A DNA stretch of 43,568 bases from JBKHBT01 sp046542255 (GCA_046542255.1 JBKHBT010000017.1:1-43568), one strand, 5' to 3'. Shown: positions 1-9,753, counted from the stretch's first letter. Numbers and translations are program-made. The notes: generated from the letters alone by a model not told the origin.

Positions 1-1527
1 GCTCGATTGTACATGCAAAAGTTCATTGCGCAATCGCTCGAAACTCATCGGCATCTTTTTCTGAACCGTAAGGCGGTAAAGTGTTTGTTTTGCAAGGGCA
101 TAGGCCATAAAGCAAATCGATATATGAGCCTTGATTCGGTTTTCCGACCAATGATAAATCGGGCGCATTCGAAGGTCGTGTTTGCTGATTCGAAAGGCCG
201 CTTCGATCTGCCACAGGCTTTGATAGCGCGATAAAATTTTCGCGGCATCTTCGGCGCGGTTATTCGTGATTATGCCGTGAAGGCCGTCCCAACGGGCACT
301 ATCAGCGATCTTAGCTTCATTTAGAAAAGCCTTCGAGCCTTTCTCAACCGTTACGAAACGCTTGCTGCCGCTATTGCTGATCAAATCGTTCACATTTATT
401 TTTTTGCCTTTGATTTTTTTCTGAAGCCGTTTGACTAAACGCTCACGGTCTTTAGCGTCTTTTCTGGCTCTATCAGTGCTATAGTTGACAATCAGACGGC
501 GGGCTTTGTAGTCGAATTCACCAGTCCAATTGCTTTCACCATCGATATTTTTTTGCTCCAAAGAGCTGTCGAGAATCTGATTTTTCATGGCTTTGCTCAT
601 GGTTTTTAGCTTTGCTGCTACGATATAATTGATGCCATGGGCCTCCATTTTCTGGAGATTTTTTTCGGTGAACATCGCGCGATCGGCCACGATACTTATG
701 TTCTCGACATCGTAACCTTTTTTTAACTCATCGACCATATCCAGCAAAGTATTGCCCTCGTAGGTATTGCCGAGGAATATTTTGTAAGTCACTGGCATTC
801 CGCAATTTGTCGTAACCAGAGCAAGCATGATTTGAGTTTCATTGACCTTATTATCCTTGCTGAAACCCGGCTTGCGAAGCTCGTCAGGCTCGAAACTCTC
901 GAAGTACAAAGTTGTTACATCAAACAGCAAAATATCGACTTTTTCTTTGAACAAAGACAGAGTCGCGCTTTCGATACGGTTTTTCACCTTATCTTCTTGT
1001 ACCGCAAGATGATCCATCATTCGGTAGATTTTTTCCAGCGGAATTCGGATTGCAAAGTCACGCTCCAAAAGTGATGCGGTGCGGCGCTTGCTGGAAGGGT
1101 TTGCAAGCCTTGAAAGTGTACAGGCCTTGAGAATCGAGTTCCATTCGGTATCCTTACGAGTGCCATCAATTACGCTTTCGAAACCAAGATCCGAATAGAG
1201 TTTCCCGAATACATCGCCGATTCCGTCGATAATTCGCTGCTCTTCTTTGAGATTTTTAAGAAGGACATCATCTTCGATTTCGCTTTTGCGATTTTCCCTA
1301 TCGAGCAATTCTTCCGGCTTGAAAAGCGGAAGAGACGGCTTTCTTTCTTCCTTGATTTCAGCGATGATGGTGTTAGCGAGGTTGACGAGAACTTCGATTT
1401 CTTTCTCGCCAACGCCCTGTCCAACATGGCGAACAATCCTTTGATTGACTTTGTCGCCGCGACGGTAAGATTCGCAGATTTGCACCGATGTTTTGCCTGT
1501 TTTTCTTTTTTTCTTTCGAATAAACAT
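1..1527 (-). CDS. IS1634/IS4-like DDE transposase, 3' end outside window
   Basis: The frame is open from an ATG at 1527 to the window edge (509 codons, no stop). It reads as a DDE transposase of the IS1634/IS4 superfamily, which cuts and joins the ends of its own element. Visible catalytic candidates are Asp203 (LLFDVTTLYF), Asp282 (IVADRAMF) and Glu442 (LWQIEAAFRISKHD, the YREK-like region). The RWDGLHGIITNN motif just before the last is typical of the family. Length so far agrees with the usual 500-570 residues, so only the C-terminus is missing. There is no Shine-Dalgarno sequence; a -10 box lies 6 nt before the ATG. No frameshift or internal stop is seen, so the element may be active. The other IS end is outside the window. 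Confidence 0.9.
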   Translation of the reverse strand, partial: MFIRKKKRKTGKTSVQICESYRRGDKVNQRIVRHVGQGVGEKEIEVLVNLANTIIAEIKEERKPSLPLFKPEELLDRENRKSEIEDDVLLKNLKEEQRIIDGIGDVFGKLYSDLGFESVIDGTRKDTEWNSILKACTLSRLANPSSKRRTASLLERDFAIRIPLEKIYRMMDHLAVQEDKVKNRIESATLSLFKEKVDILLFDVTTLYFESFEPDELRKPGFSKDNKVNETQIMLALVTTNCGMPVTYKIFLGNTYEGNTLLDMVDELKKGYDVENISIVADRAMFTEKNLQKMEAHGINYIVAAKLKTMSKAMKNQILDSSLEQKNIDGESNWTGEFDYKARRLIVNYSTDRARKDAKDRERLVKRLQKKIKGKKINVNDLISNSGSKRFVTVEKGSKAFLNEAKIADSARWDGLHGIITNNRAEDAAKILSRYQSLWQIEAAFRISKHDLRMRPIYHWSENRIKAHISICFMAYALAKQTLYRLTVQKKMPMSFERLRNELLHVQSS

Positions 1528-1533
1528 GAGATA

Positions 1534-1561
1534 AATATAATGGCAAAATGAAACCTGTCAA
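1534..1561 (-). promoter_or_regulatory. Transposase promoter, leaderless type
   Basis: On the minus strand TTGACA (1556-1561) is followed after 16 nt by TATATT (1534-1539), and the ATG comes only 6 nt later. Transcription would start at or next to the start codon, giving a leaderless mRNA. Position and consensus are seen; the start site is inferred. Confidence 0.6.
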
Positions 1562-1647
1562 GAACTATTTTACACGGGGCACTACATTTGAGCAAAAAAA
1601 TCAAAACACCATGTTTAAGCCATCTTCGATTACGATAAGAGGAGATA

Positions 1648-1797
1648 GTGTCGAAGTCGGGAGAGAGAATAGATTATATTACTATTGTTGACAAGGACGA
1701 TAAAGTAAAAGGCATGATCGAAAATCGTCTAATCGACAGGCATATTTCCCAGAAAATGCTCGAATACAAACACAAAGCAGAAGAGCTGGACCAATAG
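1648..1797 (+). CDS. Small hypothetical protein, possible CBS-domain remnant
   Basis: A 49-codon frame starts at GTG 1648 with a good ribosome binding site (GAGGAG, 1639-1644) and ends at TAG 1797. The stretch TIVDKDDKVKGMI resembles the first strand-turn-strand of a CBS domain, but one CBS motif needs about 55 residues and the rest does not fit clearly. It lies directly beside the end of the insertion element, so it may be the stub of a gene cut by that insertion, or a real small gene. The terminator-like hairpin overlaps its last codons. Function unknown; low confidence. Confidence 0.35.
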   Translation: MSKSGERIDYITIVDKDDKVKGMIENRLIDRHISQKMLEYKHKAEELDQ

Positions 1798-1809
1798 ACA
1801 GTCCAGCTC
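1783..1809. terminator. Hairpin between convergent genes
   Basis: GAGCTGGAC (1783-1791) pairs perfectly with GTCCAGCTC (1801-1809) across a 9-nt loop. It lies just past the stop of the large minus-strand gene ending at 1833 and overlaps the end of the small plus-strand gene. The following T-tracts are weak, so termination efficiency is uncertain. Confidence 0.5.
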
Positions 1810-1832
1810 ATTGAAGGTCTTAGCTACTAGTT

Positions 1833-4800
1833 TTAATCCTCTGGTGGAATTTCCGGGTCATCTTTCGGTCTTTCTTGAATCGGCTCTGGAGGTATATAAT
1901 CCGGGTATTTTATTCCATTCGGGCTATTGGGCGTAGGTTCTTCACCGATTTTATGGAAGAAGCCACTCGGTGTTGGTTTTACAATTTCAGTAAGCCTCGA
2001 TGATTCGAAATCTTGCCTTTTGGCTATGACACGGTAGTCGAATGTTGCGTCTGATGTCTTTTCACCTTGCTGATATACCTCGAAACGGTCTTTGTATTTC
2101 TTTACATATGTGCCGCCGGGGCATTCATCAGTCAATTGAATAAATACCTTGATCGGATTCTTCTCATCGATTGTAACTGTTTGGAGAAATATTTTATCCA
2201 ATTCAATCGTGCATTTTCCATCTTGCAATTGGCCTGAACCATAATCTGTGAACCATATTTCTGCGCTTTCTTCGCAGAACAATGCCCTTGTGCCATAATC
2301 TTTTGTTTCGACATATGCTGATTTGGATCCGCTGGCATAGAAATCTCCATATGTACCAAGTCCAGGATCGCCAGAACCGCCGGGATGCCAGAACCAACCG
2401 CAATAATATGTCGATGATGAACTAACCTGTGCTCTTATAGCACTTTTCCCACCGGAATAATCTGTCTGTGCATCGACTGCATAACCTGAATAACTCGACC
2501 CAACTCGGAAATATCCAGCATATCGAGTTCCGCTATCGAAATCATCTCGATATCCAAGGATACCATAATAAGAGCCATCTTGTTTACCGCCGATGACACC
2601 TGCAGAATTGTCATAATCATGAAATGAGAAGCCCGCGACTCCTGCCGTGTAGGTATTTCCCCAATAGGAATAGCCTTTTATTGCAGCATCGATGCCATAG
2701 GTTGACCATGCGGTTCCACCATTGGAAGCACCGGATGTTCCGGAGCGATAGGCATAAACATTTGCCAGTCCAGCACCATATAAACTTCCCGGACGATAAC
2801 CATATATTCCATATGAGCCATCATCGAAATAGCTATAGAAGTCTTGAGCTTGTCCGGCATCGTACACGCGTGCACCACTATTAGAAAACTGTCTGATATA
2901 AGATCCAGCATCGACCCATAATTTATTAGTCCAATTGGTTCCTGAGCCAGTGCTGGAGAGAACTTGATTGGATGAACCAGCATCACCGGAGCTGTCATAA
3001 AGCCTTCTTGTGATTCTGACATCACCATTGAAATAGCCGGCTGCCTCATTGCTGGATGCTGAACGGAGGTTTTCGCCATATATGGCATATCCACCGCCAC
3101 CGGATGATGGAATTTCGCCGTAAACAGCTACATTCGCAGGATTTGCTGGCAATGTGCCATCTTCATACCAGGCAAGCTTGGCATTGGAATAGTAATTTGT
3201 TGGGCTATAGCCTTCATATGCATCGATGCAAGCGCCATTATATCCGGAGGATCTATAATGTTCAATATAAATACCATGAGTATCATGTCCTAGTTGGATA
3301 TTGCTGTCTGTAGGCCCCGAGTTCGATAATCTAAGGCCATAGGTACCACCGCCAGACCAGTAATCACCCCAATGATCATGTAATGCGACTCCTGATGTTG
3401 ATATCGTCCAGGAACCATCAGTATCTTCTGAGACAGAGATACCAGTTCCACCGTTTAGAAGATTTCCACCGGAATTATCACGATAATAGCGTGCCCTTAT
3501 TTGGTTAAAAATCGATGTCGATGCTGGATCTGTATAATAGGATGTATTGTTTCTGTCATAATAGCGATAACTATAATGATTACCGTCATAGACATTATTC
3601 GTAGTTGAATTGCCGACATCGGTGACCTGATCATAATTGGGTGTAGCGACAGAGCCATTTGATGCGCTTGTAATTCTTCCATGAGAATCGACAGTTATGC
3701 TTGCAAGCGAATAACTACCTGCACTAACTCCAGTATTTGTAAGCCTGAGATTATTCGAGCCATCGTCCTGAAGCCCAAGGCCAGCAAAATCTGATACATC
3801 GACAGAGACATTAGAGCCAACATCGATACCATCGCCAGCATTGGCCGAAATATTTGAGCTGCCAACAGTAATACCATTACCAGCACCGACATTGAGAGTA
3901 ACAGAGCCGGATGTACCTCCGCCCGTAAGGCCATTGCCAGCATTTACAGCAGTAATATCGCCATCTGATCCAGATTCATCTTCAGCCCATTGGACTGAGC
4001 CGGCAATTACTTTTAGAATCTGGCCATCTGTGCTGCCGGATGAACTAAGCTTTCCGGCAGTTACTTGACTATCGCCAATTTTCGAAGTTGTTACAGCTCC
4101 ATTTGCGATTTTAGAATTTGTAACACCACCATCTCTTATTCTTAGTGCATCTGAAGATATCTCGAGAGTCGAGCCATCGACATTTACGCTAACAGCATCG
4201 GCAGCAATAGATATACCGTTACCATCACCGACATTGAATGTGCCGGATGGGGTTTCTGTCAAGCCATCGCCAGCATTATAAATACTTCCATCATCGACAC
4301 CATCGGCAAAGTCCTCTGGAACGCCAGTTAAATTTTCCCAATGAATGCGGTTTGTGCCAGTATTTGGAGGGCTGCCATCTCCAGTATTTAATTGTGATTG
4401 TGTATAATAACGACTGTCGTGGCTATGATGTGCAGTGGCATCATCAGAGGAGCCATCGGCATTGGTTAATGCATTGAATTGTGCGCTTGTCAGGTGAAAA
4501 TATTCGGAAGTTGCTCCGCCTTGCAGAGATGTCAGTGAGTTATGCGCATGATTATGTGTATTAGCGGAGAAATTTTCATCGACATATCGTTTGTTTGCTG
4601 CGTCTTGTTCTGCCGTAGGGTCTGCCAAATTAACTATTCGATTAGAATTCATATTGAGATAGCCAAAACCGCTAGAACTTATGGTTGCAGAGCCTTCGAC
4701 ATCTAAGTCTCCTTCAAAAGTACCATTGCCAGCAACCGTAAGGTCTTCGCCAATATTGACATCCGGGTCGGATGCATCGCCATCGAATATGGCGCCCGAG

Positions 4801-7043
4801 ATATATAAATTGCCAGAATCGGTAATCTTAAAATCGCCATTGAAGTAACCACTATATATATCTGTTCCATCGTGATAGCCTATTCCTCCCCATATAGCAG
4901 GAGATGCATCGCCTCTAATAACTGATTCTGAACCTGAAAGGCCAGTCTGTGCATCGGCATGAAGCCGTCCTTCGTCATAAATTCGCATGAGTGCACCAGA
5001 AGCATCCCCAACGCTGTCAGGATAGATATATTCTGCATCCGGAACCCATTGCCCGATAGCAGATGCTCCAGAACCATCGTCGGCTATCCAATTTGAACCG
5101 TCATAAATAAGGAGTTGTCCAGAAAGAGGACCTGCAGCAACGACATCACTAAGATCATTCAAAGAGTTATCAGATAGGTCATCTGCCTCATTATCGATAG
5201 TTACTGAAAAGCTTGTTCCCAGATCAGATATAGTAAGTTCATTTGTGCCATCATTCCAATCAAAGGATGTGTTTAGCTCATTTTCATCATCGAGATCGCT
5301 ATCGGCGACCAGATGGCCATGCAATGCTTCATCCAGCTCAAAAAAGGCATTATGTACATTGATTGCGGATGAGATAATCGTAAAATCTTCGGGAGATGTT
5401 ATTGGCACTTCCACATCTGTTTGGTCATCGGGATCGGTGGTATCTGTTGCGGCCACCCAGTTTGTGCCATCATAGCGCAAGAAATTACCGCCACTTGCCC
5501 CCAAATCATCAACATTAGCAAGTTCGCCAATCTCATTATCAGAAAGGTCATCGGCTTCATTGTCGATACTTGTAGTTACGCTACCGCCTAAGTCATTGAC
5601 AGTTAGTATATTTGTAGCATCGTCGAAATCGATCATAGTATTGTATTCATTTGTTGGATCTGTGTCCTCATCGAGATCGATATGATTAAAAATTGCATTA
5701 TCAAGCTCATGCAATGCGCCATGAACATTATCCGAGACAATAATCTCAAAATCTTCCGGTGATGTTATCGGAACTTCTATATCGGTTTGGTCATCAGTCC
5801 CTGAAGCATCCGCGCCGGGAACCCAGTTTGTGCCGTCAAATGTCAGTATATTTCCCGTCGATGCACCAGTTTCATCCACATTAGATAGGTCATCGATAAT
5901 ATTATCGGATAAATCATCTGCTTCATTTACAATCGTTGTTTCCCATGTTCCGCCTGAGTCTGTTAGAGAAAGTATATTTGTCGCATCATTATAAACCATA
6001 TCGAGAATTAGTTCATTATCTCTAAACCAATCGAGGTCATTTTCGAGTTGGAATAGTAATGCTACATCCAGGTCCACCAGAGCACCGTGGACATCTTCGG
6101 CGATAATTACCGAAAAATCTTCCGGACTTGTCAATGGAACTTCGGTATCGACCTGATCATCCGAACCCAATGCAGCGATATCCATCCATGTTAATTCTCC
6201 AGAAGGATTTGTGGCGATTATTTGCTCTGAACCAGAAATCCCATCGATTTTGATTCTCGATGTCGATTCAACTTTTATGGTATCTGAAATACTGACATTT
6301 CCATTTACAGTAACACTTCCATCGAAATATCCAGCATGGTCTGTACCTGTGGCATACAAACCATATCCGCTTGCGCCTAAATATCCGAAATTGTCTTCAT
6401 TATAATTACCATATGTTCCGTAATTCTCTGTTCCAAGCCAGCCTTCAGCACCGGATAGCGAAGAAACGCCGACTATCGCCTTTTCTGTACTTGCCCCAAG
6501 GCCGTGCACTTCCAGGGTATGTTCGGCCTCTGGAGTTTCGGTACCGATGGCTATATTGCCACCATCGGTTTCGTAGATGGATGATGGTTCCAGCTCGGTT
6601 TCGCCAACCCATCGAACGATATAATTATCACTACCGCCTTCGACAGTAGCTCCTCGTACAAAATCGGCTGTGTCGCTTCGTGAGGCATACATAGCATAAG
6701 GAACAGATGCAAAAGGCTGCCTTGGTGAAAGCACCTCTGATGCTACCGTTAGTTGAAGATAATATTGTTCATCGAAATGCAAGCCGGTTGGAAATGGATT
6801 AACCGAGCCCAATATGATATCGAAAAGGCCTTTATTTACTGAAACAGAAGGATGTGTTTCACTCCATAAAGCTGCTCCCGCAGTTGGGCTATTGTATATT
6901 TCGAATGTGATTTCTACATCATCAATAATAGCAATACCATCGGGATTTGTCAACTTCCCTTGATAATTAATAAGCCTTGGTGCTTCTGCTAAAAGATTAA
7001 AAACCAAAATAGCAAAAGTAAAAACCAATAAAAATTTGTGCAT
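1833..7043 (-). CDS. Giant secreted tail-fibre-like repeat protein
   Basis: The 1736-residue protein starts with a signal peptide (about residues 1-20). Next comes a domain common in exported proteins of candidate phyla (LINYQGKLTNPDG at 24-36, ending SVPYAMYA). Residues about 300-660 hold three copies of a 122-residue unit (TSPEDF, NEADDLSDN and GTNWV motifs). Further on it looks like phage tail-fibre shaft: MNSNRIVNLADPTAEQDAAN, then Ser/Gly/Asn-rich strands. The C-terminus is a small folded domain (DKIFLQTVTIDE, FIQLTDECPGGTYV) followed by a Pro-rich tail. No type IX sorting domain is recognisable. Ribosome binding site GGAGG precedes the ATG. Probable surface adhesin or fibre; the ligand is unknown. 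A phage tail protein is less likely, given the signal peptide and no phage genes nearby. Confidence 0.75.
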   Translation of the reverse strand: MHKFLLVFTFAILVFNLLAEAPRLINYQGKLTNPDGIAIIDDVEITFEIYNSPTAGAALWSETHPSVSVNKGLFDIILGSVNPFPTGLHFDEQYYLQLTVASEVLSPRQPFASVPYAMYASRSDTADFVRGATVEGGSDNYIVRWVGETELEPSSIYETDGGNIAIGTETPEAEHTLEVHGLGASTEKAIVGVSSLSGAEGWLGTENYGTYGNYNEDNFGYLGASGYGLYATGTDHAGYFDGSVTVNGNVSISDTIKVESTSRIKIDGISGSEQIIATNPSGELTWMDIAALGSDDQVDTEVPLTSPEDFSVIIAEDVHGALVDLDVALLFQLENDLDWFRDNELILDMVYNDATNILSLTDSGGTWETTIVNEADDLSDNIIDDLSNVDETGASTGNILTFDGTNWVPGADASGTDDQTDIEVPITSPEDFEIIVSDNVHGALHELDNAIFNHIDLDEDTDPTNEYNTMIDFDDATNILTVNDLGGSVTTSIDNEADDLSDNEIGELANVDDLGASGGNFLRYDGTNWVAATDTTDPDDQTDVEVPITSPEDFTIISSAINVHNAFFELDEALHGHLVADSDLDDENELNTSFDWNDGTNELTISDLGTSFSVTIDNEADDLSDNSLNDLSDVVAAGPLSGQLLIYDGSNWIADDGSGASAIGQWVPDAEYIYPDSVGDASGALMRIYDEGRLHADAQTGLSGSESVIRGDASPAIWGGIGYHDGTDIYSGYFNGDFKITDSGNLYISGAIFDGDASDPDVNIGEDLTVAGNGTFEGDLDVEGSATISSSGFGYLNMNSNRIVNLADPTAEQDAANKRYVDENFSANTHNHAHNSLTSLQGGATSEYFHLTSAQFNALTNADGSSDDATAHHSHDSRYYTQSQLNTGDGSPPNTGTNRIHWENLTGVPEDFADGVDDGSIYNAGDGLTETPSGTFNVGDGNGISIAADAVSVNVDGSTLEISSDALRIRDGGVTNSKIANGAVTTSKIGDSQVTAGKLSSSGSTDGQILKVIAGSVQWAEDESGSDGDITAVNAGNGLTGGGTSGSVTLNVGAGNGITVGSSNISANAGDGIDVGSNVSVDVSDFAGLGLQDDGSNNLRLTNTGVSAGSYSLASITVDSHGRITSASNGSVATPNYDQVTDVGNSTTNNVYDGNHYSYRYYDRNNTSYYTDPASTSIFNQIRARYYRDNSGGNLLNGGTGISVSEDTDGSWTISTSGVALHDHWGDYWSGGGTYGLRLSNSGPTDSNIQLGHDTHGIYIEHYRSSGYNGACIDAYEGYSPTNYYSNAKLAWYEDGTLPANPANVAVYGEIPSSGGGGYAIYGENLRSASSNEAAGYFNGDVRITRRLYDSSGDAGSSNQVLSSTGSGTNWTNKLWVDAGSYIRQFSNSGARVYDAGQAQDFYSYFDDGSYGIYGYRPGSLYGAGLANVYAYRSGTSGASNGGTAWSTYGIDAAIKGYSYWGNTYTAGVAGFSFHDYDNSAGVIGGKQDGSYYGILGYRDDFDSGTRYAGYFRVGSSYSGYAVDAQTDYSGGKSAIRAQVSSSSTYYCGWFWHPGGSGDPGLGTYGDFYASGSKSAYVETKDYGTRALFCEESAEIWFTDYGSGQLQDGKCTIELDKIFLQTVTIDEKNPIKVFIQLTDECPGGTYVKKYKDRFEVYQQGEKTSDATFDYRVIAKRQDFESSRLTEIVKPTPSGFFHKIGEEPTPNSPNGIKYPDYIPPEPIQERPKDDPEIPPED
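5060..6157 (-). repeat. Three tandem 366-bp coding repeats
   Basis: Equivalent bases of the TSPEDF-coding motif lie at 5425, 5791 and 6157, exactly 366 bp (122 codons) apart. Units have diverged in sequence but not in length. Outer boundaries are approximate. Confidence 0.7.
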
Positions 7044-7110
7044 AATGAAACCTCCGCAAATTAATGCATATAACCTTCTTGTTTTTGTTGTTTATTTCTT
7101 TTACACAATA

Positions 7111-7139
7111 AACTTATCAATTATTATCTCTTAGGTCAA
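7111..7139 (-). promoter_or_regulatory. Promoter of the giant secreted protein
   Basis: On the minus strand TTGACC (7134-7139) is followed after 17 nt by TAAGTT (7111-7116), about 70 nt before the ATG. The rest of the 187-bp gap is AT-rich and shows nothing else. Confidence 0.45.
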
Positions 7140-7230
7140 TATATAAAATTTTTTATCCCATTAATTTATGAAATTTTAGCATTCAAAATAAGTTGAAAAA
7201 TCATGTAAAGTAAAAGCTGAGAAGAATGCT

Positions 7231-8319
7231 CTAATTAATTATGATGATTTGGCATGAGAGATTTTCATTGGGGTTATTATTACTAATGATATATGTTCCA
7301 GCATTCAAATTATCAATCTCAATTTGTAAATTGTTTTCATAATTCGAAAAGAAATTTTTGATTCTTTTGCCATTAATGTCATAAATTGTAATTTCCTGGC
7401 TGCCTTTTGGGGCTTTGATATTTATTTTGCCGCCTATTGCTGGATTGGGATAGACCTCGATTTTTTCTTTAGTTCGGTAATAGGCTATTTCTTCGATACT
7501 TGAAGAGTAATAATCGATAAACTCCAGATCAGGTATCTCTCCGCCGATTATTTGTTCAGAGCTTTCAATGTTTTCTTCGGTGAGCAAAAATGTGGACAGG
7601 AAGGGCATATCAGTGCTATATGTCTCGATAGTGTCGATTTCGGCATTCAGAGCCATTTGGACCGCATCGTTAAAATCGAAGCCGGCAGTCCAGCTTTCCA
7701 GGAAAAAAATGGGAGCAAATAAAGGGAAATAATTTGTCTGATAAGCGCCATTTACCGCAGTAATTCCAATTTCTTCCCAATCGTCTATCATGTGGCTTCC
7801 CCAGCAGCACGTCTGATAGAGAGCGCGAAGAGGTATTTCATAATCTTGCATCATAGAGGTCATATTCTCGATCCAGAAATCATAGTCGGTAAACATTACA
7901 TGATCAGGGTCGCCGTGAAGAATAAAAACTAAATCGACAATAAGGCCTTCATCGCGAAGCATCGCAAGAGAATCGAACATTCCAATAGGAGTACAGTATT
8001 CATCAGAAAGAGTAATGATTCTTTCATAATATCCCTCGCATCGGTCGCGCATTTCGGACATCTGCCATTCCTCGCCATATACATCGACTATTTCGGTCAA
8101 ATCCATGCTATCCATTTCAGATGACTCGATATCAAAAATTTCAGCCAGCATATTTTGCATTCTCGTCCGGTTAAGCTCGAAAACTGTTTCCATCATTGAA
8201 CCATCAGGGCCAAGAGAGCCGCCATTTTCACACATTATTACAATACCCATAGGGCTATCGGCCTCCAAAGTGAAAACAGCGAGCAACATCAGGAAAAATA
8301 GTATCAAAACCTTGTTCAT
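7231..8319 (-). CDS. Secreted clan CD (caspase/CHAT-fold)-like protein with sorting domain
   Basis: The 362-residue protein has a signal peptide (residues 1-20) and a type IX-style C-terminal sorting domain from about residue 285 (VYPNPAIGGKINI, ITIYDINGKRI, LNAGTYII). In between, a hydrophobic strand ends in His135-Gly (LVFILHGDPDH) and a second ends in Cys171-Cys172 (LRALYQTCCWGS), followed by a strand, TAVNGAYQTN, and a W-TAG-F-F-AV helix. This order matches the His and Cys dyad of clan CD peptidases (gingipain, clostripain, caspase, CHAT). Peptidase activity is inference; it could be an inactive relative. SD AGGAG precedes the ATG. It follows tilS by 32 nt on the same strand and may share its transcript. 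Confidence 0.6.
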   Translation of the reverse strand: MNKVLILFFLMLLAVFTLEADSPMGIVIMCENGGSLGPDGSMMETVFELNRTRMQNMLAEIFDIESSEMDSMDLTEIVDVYGEEWQMSEMRDRCEGYYERIITLSDEYCTPIGMFDSLAMLRDEGLIVDLVFILHGDPDHVMFTDYDFWIENMTSMMQDYEIPLRALYQTCCWGSHMIDDWEEIGITAVNGAYQTNYFPLFAPIFFLESWTAGFDFNDAVQMALNAEIDTIETYSTDMPFLSTFLLTEENIESSEQIIGGEIPDLEFIDYYSSSIEEIAYYRTKEKIEVYPNPAIGGKINIKAPKGSQEITIYDINGKRIKNFFSNYENNLQIEIDNLNAGTYIISNNNPNENLSCQIIIIN

Positions 8320-8351
8320 AAAATCTCCTAAACTATATAAATATCAGGTAA

Positions 8352-9746
8352 TTAAGAAATAGTCTTAAAGTTGTTTATTAGGTTCATCCAGTCTCCTTTA
8401 AAGCTTGCTTTATAGAAAAATTTCTTTTGAGGCTGGATTTTATATTCATTGGCAATCCCAAGGCCAATTGCCCAGACCGGTTCCGCGTCATTATATAAAA
8501 CAGGAACAGAATTTCGCAGAAATCGGGGAATATTTCGATCTCTTGCAAATTGTGTAAATTTTCTCTCAGAGCTTTTGTATGGAGTAATCAATTCTCCTGG
8601 GTCGGGAGTTGCAAGATATAGCTTTTCGGGTTCATTCATAGCAAAATGGGCAGAGAAACTGCCTTCGCGATTGCAAATATGGACTTTGTCATCGAGTCTT
8701 TCAAGTTCGAGAGTGCCGTAATCTCCTAAATGATTTACACCTTCGGATATTTTGCATCTTATTTTCAGATTTTTTATATATTTTTCCTGATAGATTATAC
8801 TAAAGTGTCGATAATTCTCGAAAAATATATCGTCAAATAATTCTGTTCGGCTGGATTTTGTGGTTTCCAAAAGCCTTTTAACAAGTTCATCGCTGAATCT
8901 ACCAAGGCCTTCGCCCATATCATCGATTATCTGGCGTATAACCTCGCCAAATATGCCAGCGTGTTTATAATTACAGATCTGATTGTAAATGATATAGATA
9001 TCATAGGGTAGCTTCTTATAATAGCGCAATATTGATTTCTCGACCCTCTCCACAAATTCTCTTTGAACGAGTGTAGTATTAAGAATTCTTTCGATAGAGC
9101 CATCGCCAAATTTTTCTAAAAGCGGCGGTATGACGAGTCTTCTGATATAGTTTCTCGAAAAGCTCTCATCTTGATTAGATATATCTTCCCGCCACTTTTC
9201 GCCGAGTTCTTCGAGCAGCTCGACAAGCATTTCACGAGTAGAAAATAGGAGAGGGCGAATTATTGTTTTTTTTCCAATTTTTCTTTCTGCGGGCATTCCA
9301 GCAAGGCCTCTTGGGCCTGTTCCTCGGAAAAGATTAAAAATCAATGTCTCTGTTTGGTCATTTGCGGTATGTGCAAGCAAAACATCAGCATCGAGTTCAT
9401 TTGCATATTTCTCATAGATTTGATAACGAAGCTTTCGACAATTCTCTTCTATGGAGTGTTTTGGTGGATTCAGGTCATGTTTTATAAAATCGATTCCCAA
9501 ATCATCTGCAAGGTTATGAACAAACCTCTCATCCTTGACTGAGTCTTTGCCCCTTAAATGATGATTGATATGCAAAATAAAGAGCTTTAACTGCATTCTC
9601 TCGCGAAGGAAAGCAAAAAGTTGGCTCATCGCTACAGAGTCACTACCGCCTGATACTCCGAGAATCAGCTTTTGTTTAGTGAAATTCCATCCTCTTTGGG
9701 AACACCATTGCAACATTTTTTCTGTTGTAATCTCAAGGCCTGTCAT
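8352..9746 (-). CDS. tilS: tRNA(Ile)-lysidine synthase
   Basis: TilS converts C34 of the CAU-anticodon tRNA-Ile to lysidine using ATP and lysine in the cytoplasm, so that the tRNA reads AUA. The PP-loop SGGSDS is at residues 32-37, HINHHLRG at 59-66 and HTANDQTET plus GTGPRGLAGMP at 126-152. The C-terminal TilS domain is recognisable by IPRFLRNSVPVLYND and WAIGLGIANEYKI. At 464 residues it has the usual length for the long form. No Shine-Dalgarno is visible; a -10 box lies 7 nt before the ATG. It is divergent from the small gene before comEC. Confidence 0.95.
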   Translation of the reverse strand: MTGLEITTEKMLQWCSQRGWNFTKQKLILGVSGGSDSVAMSQLFAFLRERMQLKLFILHINHHLRGKDSVKDERFVHNLADDLGIDFIKHDLNPPKHSIEENCRKLRYQIYEKYANELDADVLLAHTANDQTETLIFNLFRGTGPRGLAGMPAERKIGKKTIIRPLLFSTREMLVELLEELGEKWREDISNQDESFSRNYIRRLVIPPLLEKFGDGSIERILNTTLVQREFVERVEKSILRYYKKLPYDIYIIYNQICNYKHAGIFGEVIRQIIDDMGEGLGRFSDELVKRLLETTKSSRTELFDDIFFENYRHFSIIYQEKYIKNLKIRCKISEGVNHLGDYGTLELERLDDKVHICNREGSFSAHFAMNEPEKLYLATPDPGELITPYKSSERKFTQFARDRNIPRFLRNSVPVLYNDAEPVWAIGLGIANEYKIQPQKKFFYKASFKGDWMNLINNFKTIS

Positions 9747-9753
9747 AAGTTCT

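Noticed and set aside
1170..1604. Minus-strand 144-codon frame beside the transposase
   Set aside because: It lies out of frame over the transposase N-terminus, is very Lys/Ser-rich and has no domain; the transposase frame explains the DNA.
2678..3100. 140-codon alternative frame inside the giant secreted protein gene
   Set aside because: Out-of-frame shadow of a repetitive gene, with Met/His-rich composition and no SD.
1833..7043. Prophage tail operon
   Set aside because: The protein has a signal peptide and no capsid, portal, baseplate or lysis genes are near.
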